From NCBI GenBank assembly GCA_964406515.1, contig CAYORV010000020.1, forward strand, positions 1-7,789: a stretch of 7,789 bases of DNA, given 5' to 3'. Position numbers and translations under genes: made by a program. This document shows positions 1 through 4,325 of this stretch, in pieces (positions within the stretch are counted from its first letter, which is position 1; every line of letters starts with the position of its first letter). Origin of the DNA: JAGLWP01 sp964406515 (GTDB lineage: Archaea > Nanobdellota > Nanobdellia > Pacearchaeales > GW2011-AR1). Under the pieces are notes generated by a model. That model searched no databases. It was given only the letters and a program-made list of their open reading frames with translations, and was not told the origin of the DNA.

Positions 1-41
1 TTACCAAAAACATTAACTTTCTTATTCATAATTTTTCTCAT
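1..41 (-). CDS. Partial 5' end of a minus-strand gene leaving the window, unknown product
   Basis: Reading leftwards from the ATG at 39-41, the frame is open to the window edge and gives MRKIMNKKVNVFG (13 residues). An in-frame stop lies just upstream (48-50), so the start must be here or at the second Met (27-29). The start at 39-41 is preferred because a strong Shine-Dalgarno lies about 10 nt upstream. A basic start followed by VNVFG is reminiscent of secreted DPANN proteins whose signal peptide begins after an 'NxFG' stretch. That is recollection of family style; too little is visible to assign a function. Confidence 0.5.
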   Translation of the reverse strand, partial: MRKIMNKKVNVFG

Positions 42-51
42 CTTTTCTTAA

Positions 52-58
52 ACCTCCT
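52..58 (-). promoter_or_regulatory. Shine-Dalgarno AGGAGGT for the left-edge gene
   Basis: The minus strand reads AGGAGGT here, complementary to the 16S 3' end, about 10 nt before the ATG at 39-41. It is the only strong Shine-Dalgarno seen in the window; the other upstream regions show a TATA-like box at leaderless spacing instead. It therefore decides this start and implies a leadered mRNA. Confidence 0.55.
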
Positions 59-73
59 TATAGCTATATTGTA

Positions 74-93
74 ATTATCCCCTAAAGGATAAT
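74..93. repeat. Perfect 7-bp inverted repeat upstream of the left-edge gene
   Basis: ATTATCC (74-80) and GGATAAT (87-93) are perfect inverted arms around the 6-nt spacer CCTAAA. The element lies 33-52 nt upstream of the minus-strand start at 41, where an archaeal TATA/BRE or a repressor operator would sit. It could be an operator or a weak hairpin. No T-run follows it, so a terminator is unlikely. Confidence 0.4.
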
Positions 94-94
94 G

Positions 95-262
95 AACATT
101 AGAATAATCCGAACTAGAATGACAACTATTGTTACCTATCATAACTAAATTAAAATAACTTCGGTTAAAAACATTATTGTCCTAGAGATATAGGTTATTT
201 GTCATCCCTGAAACTTGATGAAAAACCATAAAAAACAAATTATATATCTAATCATAATTAAA
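95..262. other. Non-coding A+T-rich spacer upstream of gene A
   Basis: No plausible coding frame or RNA gene is visible on either strand. The stretch contains the shared element TTAAAANNATTATTGT (165-180, listed separately), a short CCTA/TAGG hairpin at 181-194, and CTGA-N4-TGATGA at 208-221. The last also occurs upstream of A' (3092-3105). A+T content is very high and the region is probably regulatory. Confidence 0.4.
165..180 (+). promoter_or_regulatory. Shared upstream element, copy 1
   Basis: First of three copies of TTAAAANNATTATTGT in the window (here NN is AC). It starts 130 nt upstream of the gene A start. The other copies are at 919-934 and 3071-3086, both intergenic in the same cluster. 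It could be an activator or repressor site, or the remnant of a duplicated promoter. Confidence 0.4.
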
Positions 263-271
263 TTTATAAAG
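263..271 (+). promoter_or_regulatory. TATA box for gene A
   Basis: TTTATAAAG is centred about 28 nt upstream of the ATG at 295, the spacing expected if transcription starts at or next to the start codon. The box and the ATGTTATA start context match those of paralog A' at 3126-3163. Confidence 0.5.
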
Positions 272-294
272 ATAAATCTAATCATTTTATTACA

Positions 295-639
295 ATGTTA
301 TATGTTGCCGCAAGAAATGATGATACTTACATAACAGAAAATCAAACTTCAGCTTCAAAATTATCAAAATTATCAATAATACCAATGGGCAATAAAGGGA
401 TTTCTATGGGAGATGTTATTGCTTATTTTAAATTTCAAATTCCAGATAAAAAAGTAGTTCTCACCCCCCATAATACATTCCGTGATGCAGTAAAAGTTTC
501 AGATGCTTCTCTTTTAGAGAATTATCTCAATGAAGCGACTGAAATGCTTCAACTTGGAGAGTTTGACCCAGAAAGAGTAAAATGGGATGAACAAAGAGAA
601 GCAAACCAAAGAGCATTAGATTCACTTGTTAAAAAATAA
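295..639 (+). CDS. Gene A: 114-aa hypothetical protein, paralog of A' (3156-3575)
   Basis: I do not recognise a known family. The protein is hydrophilic and probably cytoplasmic: there is no convincing signal peptide or membrane segment. It aligns with the A' product over most of its length. Both start MLY(V/I), then have Y(I/F)TE near residue 12 and VAYF/IAYF near residue 43, and share a C-terminal block (about 57-112) with pattern H-x-T-...-KV-...-LE(N/D)YL-...-PER-(V/I)-x-W-...-L(D/E)SL. A' carries about 28 extra residues after the AYF motif. The start at 295 is favoured by the TATA box and by the matching start of A'; the frame is closed at 259-261. It lies next to a cluster of secreted calcium-loop proteins, so it may serve the same process, but nothing in the sequence shows how. 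Confidence 0.75.
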   Translation: MLYVAARNDDTYITENQTSASKLSKLSIIPMGNKGISMGDVIAYFKFQIPDKKVVLTPHNTFRDAVKVSDASLLENYLNEATEMLQLGEFDPERVKWDEQREANQRALDSLVKK

Positions 640-650
640 ATAATTATTCT

Positions 651-698
651 GTTTTATCTTCTAAAGATTCTGTTAAACCTTCTAATTTTTGTCATTTT
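651..698 (+). terminator. T-rich region between convergent genes A and B
   Basis: After the gene A stop the plus strand has several short T-runs (GTTTTATC, CTAATTTTTG, CATTTTAA). Archaeal termination often uses U-rich tracts without a hairpin. The minus strand also has a T6 tract opposite the last codons of A (about 630-635), which could end gene B transcription. Confidence 0.3.
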
Positions 699-894
699 AA
701 TCCAAATCCCACGTATCTATATCAAATTTTGAATGAATGGGATGGTCAAGAATCTCATTTGATGTGGTCAGAAATCTCACTGCATCTCCGTAACCCTCCA
801 TATAAGCTTTTTTCTCTTCTTCAGATTTATAATTTGCAACAGTTTCTTTCCCTCTTTTTCTTTCTTCTTCTAGTAGTTTTTCTCCCCTGTCCAT
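697..894 (-). CDS. Gene B: 65-aa charged hypothetical protein
   Basis: Unrecognised. The product starts with a very charged, probably helical half (Glu/Lys/Arg-rich, residues about 1-33) and ends in an Asp/Trp-containing tail (DIDTWDLD). There is no signal peptide or membrane segment, so it is probably cytoplasmic. Support for it being a real gene: coding-like amino-acid use, a TATA-like CTTTTAAG centred about 27 nt upstream of the ATG at 892-894, and no competing frame on the plus strand. It is convergent with A and divergent from C1, with a 124-bp gap that carries the shared element. A coding-like stretch in another frame just downstream suggests the ancestral gene may have been longer. Confidence 0.6.
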   Translation of the reverse strand: MDRGEKLLEEERKRGKETVANYKSEEEKKAYMEGYGDAVRFLTTSNEILDHPIHSKFDIDTWDLD

Positions 895-916
895 AGCGTC
901 AAATCAAGATATTCTC

Positions 917-925
917 CCTTAAAAG
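917..925 (-). promoter_or_regulatory. TATA-like box for gene B
   Basis: The minus strand reads CTTTTAAGG, centred about 27 nt upstream of the gene B ATG. It overlaps copy 2 of the shared element (919-934). A factor binding that element for C1 could therefore block or switch gene B. Confidence 0.35.
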
Positions 926-934
926 TATTATTGT
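919..934 (+). promoter_or_regulatory. Shared upstream element, copy 2
   Basis: TTAAAANNATTATTGT with NN = GT, starting 100 nt upstream of C1. Downstream, GTTATTACTGA (949-959) matches exactly the 11 nt at 3085-3095 next to copy 3. It lies in the divergent B/C1 promoter region. Confidence 0.4.
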
Positions 935-984
935 CGTAAAAAGAATACGTTATTACTGAAAATTAATTAAGATTTTTTTCACAG

Positions 985-997
985 AAATATTTAAAAG
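985..997 (+). promoter_or_regulatory. TATA box for the C1-C2-C3 operon
   Basis: AAATATTTAAAAG is centred about 27 nt upstream of the C1 ATG, which fits a leaderless transcript. No comparable box is seen in the 15-nt and 13-nt gaps before C2 and C3, so this is probably the promoter of the whole operon. A perfect palindrome, GATAATTATC (1006-1015), lies between the box and the start codon, where it could act as an operator. Confidence 0.5.
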
Positions 998-1005
998 AAC
1001 AAGAG

Positions 1006-1015
1006 GATAATTATC
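1006..1015. promoter_or_regulatory. Palindrome GATAATTATC before C1
   Basis: A perfect 10-bp palindrome ending 3 nt before the C1 start codon and preceded by G, giving GGATAAT. The same half-sites, ATTATC and GGATAAT, form the inverted repeat at 74-93. At this position, bound protein would block initiation. In A+T-rich DNA a 10-bp palindrome can occur by chance. Confidence 0.3.
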
Positions 1016-1018
1016 AAA

Positions 1019-1066
1019 ATGAATTTAAAACAAATTATCCAAACAGGATTCTTTATTGGCGGATTA
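1019..1066 (+). repeat. 5'-end DNA duplication shared by C1 and C2
   Basis: The first 48 nt of C1 match the first 48 nt of C2 (1712-1759) with one difference (T/C at base 6), while the later parts of the genes diverge strongly. C3 shares only the first part of this stretch, but shares an exact 20-nt run with C2 over the signal cleavage region (1775-1794 and 2508-2527). This points to recent duplication or gene conversion that keeps the signal-peptide region uniform. Confidence 0.7.
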
Positions 1067-1696
1067 TCCCTAGCAGTTAATGCATTTGCTGAAACTCCCC
1101 CAAAAGTTCACGCAAACGAATTAATCTCACTCCAGTTTACTGAACAAGAAAACATATTAAATCTTGGGTATGATACCAATCAAGATAGAGTTGAAGATGT
1201 AATGTTGAAGTATAAAACAGAGACACCCCACGATGGAAGTTTATATGATTTTTATCTAATGGATTATGCAGTAGATTTAAACAAAGACAAGAGATTTGAC
1301 GATAATGAATGGTTTGGAAATTTAGGATATTTAGAGATGTTTAAAGAGGGAAAAGAGAATTTACTCGAAGTTGACCCAAATGGATTATTGTTTATAGATG
1401 GATTCTTCCCTCTAGATTTCTCAACATCTAAAAAAACAATAACCTTTGAATATGAAAAATATGAATCATTTTTTGATTCTTTTTTAGAAATTGGTGAGGG
1501 TTTCGTAATCAAGGAGGACTCTCCTGGTGGTGAAAGATACGCATACGCAGTAGATTCCCACCATATCAATAAAATGTGGCCCTCACAACACGTGGCAAAT
1601 GTCCATTTAGATTCTTATGCAATTGACAAAAACAACGATTTGGAATTTAGTAGTGATGAATGGGTTGAATATAACCAAAAGAAAGACAAGAAATAA
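1019..1696 (+). CDS. C1: secreted protein with EF-hand-like calcium-binding modules (paralog 1 of 3)
   Basis: The 225-residue product starts with a Sec signal peptide: basic start MNLKQ, hydrophobic core about 10-22, likely cleavage after AFA (24). The mature part has two copies of a module also found in C2 and C3. Module 1 (about 29-98) has KVHANEL, then LGYDTNQD with loop Asp52-Asp60 in the pattern DxNxDxxxD, then an EF-hand-like loop, Asp86-Glu97, followed by Trp98. In module 2 (about 116-215) the first loop is degenerate, leaving only a TITFEY-like strand. The final loop, Asp203-Glu214, then Trp215, keeps the EF ligand positions 1, 3, 5, 9 and 12 but has Leu in place of the usual Gly at position 6. 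No C-terminal anchor is present. First gene of the operon, TATA box upstream, no Shine-Dalgarno. Calcium binding is inferred from the ligand pattern; the biological role is unknown. Confidence 0.8.
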   Translation: MNLKQIIQTGFFIGGLSLAVNAFAETPPKVHANELISLQFTEQENILNLGYDTNQDRVEDVMLKYKTETPHDGSLYDFYLMDYAVDLNKDKRFDDNEWFGNLGYLEMFKEGKENLLEVDPNGLLFIDGFFPLDFSTSKKTITFEYEKYESFFDSFLEIGEGFVIKEDSPGGERYAYAVDSHHINKMWPSQHVANVHLDSYAIDKNNDLEFSSDEWVEYNQKKDKK

Positions 1697-1711
1697 ATAA
1701 CAGAAAATAAA

Positions 1712-2431
1712 ATGAACTTAAAACAAATTATCCAAACAGGATTCTTTATTGGCGGATTAGCTCTTGCGGTTAATGGGTTTGCAGATGCAAACTTGCCAAA
1801 AGTACATGCAAATCAGTTAAAATCTGTTTGGTATAATCCTGAGAGCATCTCGCCAGAAACTCCGATAAAAAATCTTTTGCATCTTGGATATGATACTAAT
1901 CAGGATAATCAGCCTGATATAGCATTTAAGTATGAACTATCTAAACTATCGGCTTTTGATTGGGAAGAAAAGACTGATTTGGTAGAATATGCTGTTGACA
2001 AAAACAAAGATGGGGAATTTAGTGAGGATGAATGGGTTAAATATAAACCGGCAAAAGAAGAATCAGATTTTAATGGTAAAAAAAGAGATTTACTAAAAAT
2101 AAATCCAGAGAGGTTAGTAACTCATGTTTGGAATTTACCATGCAAGGACAATTTTTCAAATAATGCACTTGATCTTGGATATGATATTAATGCAGATGGT
2201 TTAGAGGATTCAAGATTTTTTTATAGTGTGTTGGGTAATTCTAGTCAGGATAATAATGCTCCTCCTTGGATTGAGGATGTTCCTCACTGGGTTCATCAAA
2301 CAATCACTCCTACAGAAAATATGGAAGCTGTAGCCAATTTAGTTTCTTATATAATTGATCAGGATTTTGATGGGTTCGATGAGAATGAATGGTCTCAGCA
2401 TATACCAAAAGAAGAACAACCAAAGAAATAA
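1712..2431 (+). CDS. C2: secreted protein with EF-hand-like calcium-binding modules (paralog 2 of 3)
   Basis: The 239-residue product has a signal peptide almost identical to that of C1, with likely cleavage near GFADA (about 24-26). Module 1 (about 29-108) has LGYDTNQDNQPD (loop 61-69) followed by YAVDKNKDGEFSEDEW. The 12-residue loop Asp96-Glu107 fits the canonical EF-hand: Asp1, Asn3, Asp5, Gly6, Phe8, Ser9, Glu12. Module 2 (about 128-227) has LGYDINADGLED (158-166) and DQDFDGFDENEW (216-227), one residue shorter than the other EF loops. The first loops resemble the D-x-N-x-D-G-x-x-D calcium sites of FG-GAP/VCBS or thrombospondin-3 repeats. C2 starts 15 nt after the C1 stop with no Shine-Dalgarno, so it is probably co-transcribed. 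I recognise no complete family. Confidence 0.8.
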   Translation: MNLKQIIQTGFFIGGLALAVNGFADANLPKVHANQLKSVWYNPESISPETPIKNLLHLGYDTNQDNQPDIAFKYELSKLSAFDWEEKTDLVEYAVDKNKDGEFSEDEWVKYKPAKEESDFNGKKRDLLKINPERLVTHVWNLPCKDNFSNNALDLGYDINADGLEDSRFFYSVLGNSSQDNNAPPWIEDVPHWVHQTITPTENMEAVANLVSYIIDQDFDGFDENEWSQHIPKEEQPKK

Positions 2432-2444
2432 TGGAGAATAAAAA

Positions 2445-3026
2445 ATGAACTTAAAACAAATCGTCAAAAAAGGATTGATTGTTGGAGGATTACTTGTGGC
2501 ACTTAGCGGGTTTGCAGATGCAAACTTTCCGAAAGTGAGTGCAGATGAGTTAAAATCTTTTAATCGAGATATTAATGGTGATTATGTTTCTCTAGGGTAT
2601 GATATTAATCAGGACAATCATGAAGATGTAAAATTCCGTTATTTCATATACCCTGTAGAAGATAATAAAGATTATACACTGGCTTATACAGAATTAGATT
2701 CATATGCTGTTGACAAAAATAAAGACGGAGAATTTAGTGATGATGAATGGTTTGAACCCAGATTTTCATCAGAAGAAGAGGTACAACAAGAGTCTGTAAA
2801 AGGAAAATTACCTAAGATTCACCCCTTTGACTTAATGTGTTATGAAACCAATAGACAAAATAATGAATCAAATCTTTTTCTTGGATATGATGCTGATTTT
2901 GATGGTTTCGAAGAATTAATATTTTATTACGGGTTAGAAAGTGAAAGGTTTACAACTTTGTATGATTATGCAGTTGACAAAAACAACGATTTGGAATTTA
3001 GTGATGATGAATGGATTGGATATTAA
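2445..3026 (+). CDS. C3: secreted protein with EF-hand-like calcium-binding modules (paralog 3 of 3)
   Basis: The 193-residue product is the most compact paralog. A signal peptide (core about 11-22, likely cleavage near GFADA) is followed by two modules. Module 1 (about 29-102) has LGYDINQDNHED (loop 53-61) and a canonical EF loop, DKNKDGEFSDDE (90-101), then Trp. Module 2 (about 123-190) has LGYDADFDGFEE (149-157) and DKNNDLEFSDDE (178-189), then Trp, with Leu in place of Gly at EF position 6. It begins 13 nt after the C2 stop; GGAG at 2433-2436 sits 8 nt before the ATG and may act as a weak ribosome site. It lacks the Lys-rich tails of C1 and C2 and ends right after the last module. Probably the last gene of the operon. 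Confidence 0.8.
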   Translation: MNLKQIVKKGLIVGGLLVALSGFADANFPKVSADELKSFNRDINGDYVSLGYDINQDNHEDVKFRYFIYPVEDNKDYTLAYTELDSYAVDKNKDGEFSDDEWFEPRFSSEEEVQQESVKGKLPKIHPFDLMCYETNRQNNESNLFLGYDADFDGFEELIFYYGLESERFTTLYDYAVDKNNDLEFSDDEWIGY

Positions 3027-3068
3027 TAACCAAAAAAACAATTCATCTATGATTTCCTAATCACATCG

Positions 3069-3077
3069 ATTTAAAAG
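3069..3077 (+). promoter_or_regulatory. TATA-like box overlapping shared element copy 3
   Basis: ATTTAAAAG is centred about 29 nt upstream of an ATG at 3102, in frame with A'. It could drive a longer form of A' with an 18-residue hydrophobic N-terminal extension. It coincides with the shared element at 3071-3086, so it may simply be part of that element. Confidence 0.3.
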
Positions 3078-3086
3078 AATTATTGT
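3071..3086 (+). promoter_or_regulatory. Shared upstream element, copy 3
   Basis: TTAAAANNATTATTGT with NN = GA, starting 85 nt upstream of the preferred A' start (3156). It is followed by CTGA-N4-TGATGA (3092-3105), as copy 1 is (208-221), so the region is collinear with the upstream region of gene A. Confidence 0.4.
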
Positions 3087-3125
3087 TATTACTGATTATT
3101 GATGAATCATCTCAAATACATTAAC

Positions 3126-3134
3126 ATTATAAAC
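3126..3134 (+). promoter_or_regulatory. TATA box for A' (preferred start 3156)
   Basis: ATTATAAAC is centred about 26 nt upstream of the ATG at 3156, matching the gene A arrangement: TTATAAA followed 22-24 nt later by ATGTTATA. This favours 3156 over the upstream in-frame starts. Confidence 0.45.
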
Positions 3135-3155
3135 CTCTTTCCTTCCTTTATTTTC

Positions 3156-3575
3156 ATGTTATACATATTTTCCCAAGGCGAATCAGCTTATTTTACAGAA
3201 GACGAAAAAACAGCATTAAAACTTGCAACAGGACATGAAGATGAATTAATTAAAAGAAAAGATTCTTCTCTGACCGACCTTGTTGCTTATTTTGGAATGT
3301 ATGTAAGGGAAAAAGACACGCCGATTGGAGAAATGCAAGTAACTTCTGCTAGCGATATTGTAATGGGATTTATGATGTTTCGTGGAGAAGCAGAAGTTAA
3401 ATTTACAAAACATCCGACAATAAAAAAAGCATTTAAGGTGCATAAAAGAGGAGCTCTTGAAGATTATCTCGGAAAACTTGACTCAATTTCCCAATTAGAT
3501 ACTTCTAATCCAGAAAGAATAGAATGGGAAACAAAGATGTCGTCTTATCGCAAAATGCTTGAAAGTCTCTTTTAA
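3156..3575 (+). CDS. Gene A': 139-aa hypothetical protein, paralog of gene A
   Basis: Unrecognised family. The frame is open from TTG 3099 / ATG 3102, which would give 157-158 residues with a hydrophobic N-terminus like a signal peptide. The start at 3156 is chosen because the protein then begins MLYI...YFTE exactly as gene A begins MLYV...YITE, and because a matching TATA box precedes it. Residues about 40-48 (LTDLVAYFG) match MGDVIAYFK of A. Residues about 51-79 are an insertion absent from A, with a Met-rich hydrophobic patch, IVMGFMMF. Residues about 82-138 match the A C-terminal block: KHPT, AFKV, LEDYL, NPERIEW, LESL. It ends by overlapping the convergent nuclease gene by 4 nt. If the longer start is used, the protein would be secreted or membrane-anchored; this is unresolved. 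Confidence 0.7.
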   Translation: MLYIFSQGESAYFTEDEKTALKLATGHEDELIKRKDSSLTDLVAYFGMYVREKDTPIGEMQVTSASDIVMGFMMFRGEAEVKFTKHPTIKKAFKVHKRGALEDYLGKLDSISQLDTSNPERIEWETKMSSYRKMLESLF

Positions 3576-4279
3576 TCATGCCATTCTACTAATTTCCCTT
3601 TTCCATCTCTTAAAAACAAACTGCCACCAGAATCTGTTAAGTCAAGTTCGAAGTTAGCTTTCTCAAATGGGTTAAGTATCTGCTCATCAAAAATAAATTT
3701 CTTTCTCCCCTCACCATGCATATCCCAATTACTTATATCACAATCAAATTCACAATTATTCACAATACCCTTTGAGTCAATAGAAATACATCCACTACAT
3801 TTATCCAAAGATTTCTCACACAAATTTATATTCTTTTTAATACAGCTTTCCCAAGCATCTACTAAATCATTAGAATATTTATCTTCACCAGAATAAAAAT
3901 AATAATTTGCAAACCCCTCTTCAACCATTTCTAAATTCACATTTGCATTATCCCTATAAACATAAGCTAACAATCTATTATACTTATCATATTTCGGAAT
4001 CCCAAACTCTAACTCAACCTCTTTTCCCAAAATCACCATCTCCAAAAATTTCTTGGCCTCTTCATAATATCTCTCTCCTCTTTCAGGAGAATTAATTCCG
4101 AGCAATCTAACAGATTCTCCCCCTACAACAATTGTATCACCATCAATAACTCTCTCAACTTTTACATATTCCCTATCTTCAAAAAAAGTTTTAACTCCTG
4201 CATCAAGAAAACGATAATTTAGTATAAAGAGGACCAACATCAAAAGGATTAATAAAAATATCTGTTTTTTTCTATCCAT
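3572..4279 (-). CDS. Membrane-anchored thermonuclease (SNase-like) with C-terminal lamin-tail-like domain
   Basis: The 235-residue product has an N-terminal hydrophobic helix (about 7-20) after a basic MDRKK, so it is a signal anchor or uncleaved signal peptide with the enzyme outside the cell. Residues about 38-155 are a staphylococcal-nuclease fold: VIDGDTI (Asp48 = calcium ligand Asp21 of S. aureus nuclease), VRLLGINSPE (Arg58 = Arg35, Glu66 = Glu43) and DKYNRLLAYVY (Arg102 = Arg87). The Asp40 calcium ligand is replaced by Asn63. The expected reaction is calcium-dependent hydrolysis of DNA/RNA to 3'-phosphate products. Residues about 161-235 resemble a lamin-tail domain: ISNWDM, a FIFDEQILNPFEKANF strand pair, and SLFLRDGKGKLVEWHD. 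Six Cys (146, 154, 161, 164, 176, 180) cluster at the junction and could form disulphides. The gene is divergent from the Prs-like gene with a shared promoter box. Confidence 0.88.
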   Translation of the reverse strand: MDRKKQIFLLILLMLVLFILNYRFLDAGVKTFFEDREYVKVERVIDGDTIVVGGESVRLLGINSPERGERYYEEAKKFLEMVILGKEVELEFGIPKYDKYNRLLAYVYRDNANVNLEMVEEGFANYYFYSGEDKYSNDLVDAWESCIKKNINLCEKSLDKCSGCISIDSKGIVNNCEFDCDISNWDMHGEGRKKFIFDEQILNPFEKANFELDLTDSGGSLFLRDGKGKLVEWHD

Positions 4280-4295
4280 ATCTATTTACAGTAAA

Positions 4296-4309
4296 CATTT
4301 TAAATAAAG
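4296..4309. promoter_or_regulatory. Shared bidirectional TATA box between nuclease and Prs-like genes
   Basis: The 46-bp gap between divergent start codons (4279 and 4326) holds a single strongly TATA-like stretch, CATTTTAAATAAAG. On the plus strand it gives TTTTAAATA centred 24 nt before the Prs-like ATG; on the minus strand it gives TTTATTTAAA centred about 23 nt before the nuclease ATG. Both distances suit leaderless initiation, so one box probably serves both genes. Confidence 0.5.
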
Positions 4310-4325
4310 ATTTGTGTGATTCGGT

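Noticed and set aside
208..221. CTGA-N4-TGATGA, also at 3092-3105, resembling D'/C' boxes of an archaeal C/D sRNA
   Set aside because: No matching C box about 12 nt before and no D box about 12 nt after were found at either place. The similarity is better explained by duplicated upstream regions of A and A'.
1264..1569. Minus-strand open frame opposite C1
   Set aside because: Ser/Lys/Pro-rich shadow of the C1 coding strand, with no promoter of its own.
1019..3026. Dockerin or cellulosome-type modules in C1-C3
   Set aside because: Dockerins have two 22-residue loop-helix repeats with D-x-N-x-D-G in both. Here the loops are 30-60 residues apart, of two different types and end in a DEW motif.
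3246..3443. Minus-strand open frame opposite A'
   Set aside because: Composition rich in His, Phe, Cys and Ser, and it lies inside A', which has a supported promoter and a paralog.
295..3575. Composite mobile element bounded by A and A'
   Set aside because: No transposase, no terminal inverted repeats and no target duplication are visible. A and A' are far too diverged to be mobile flanks.
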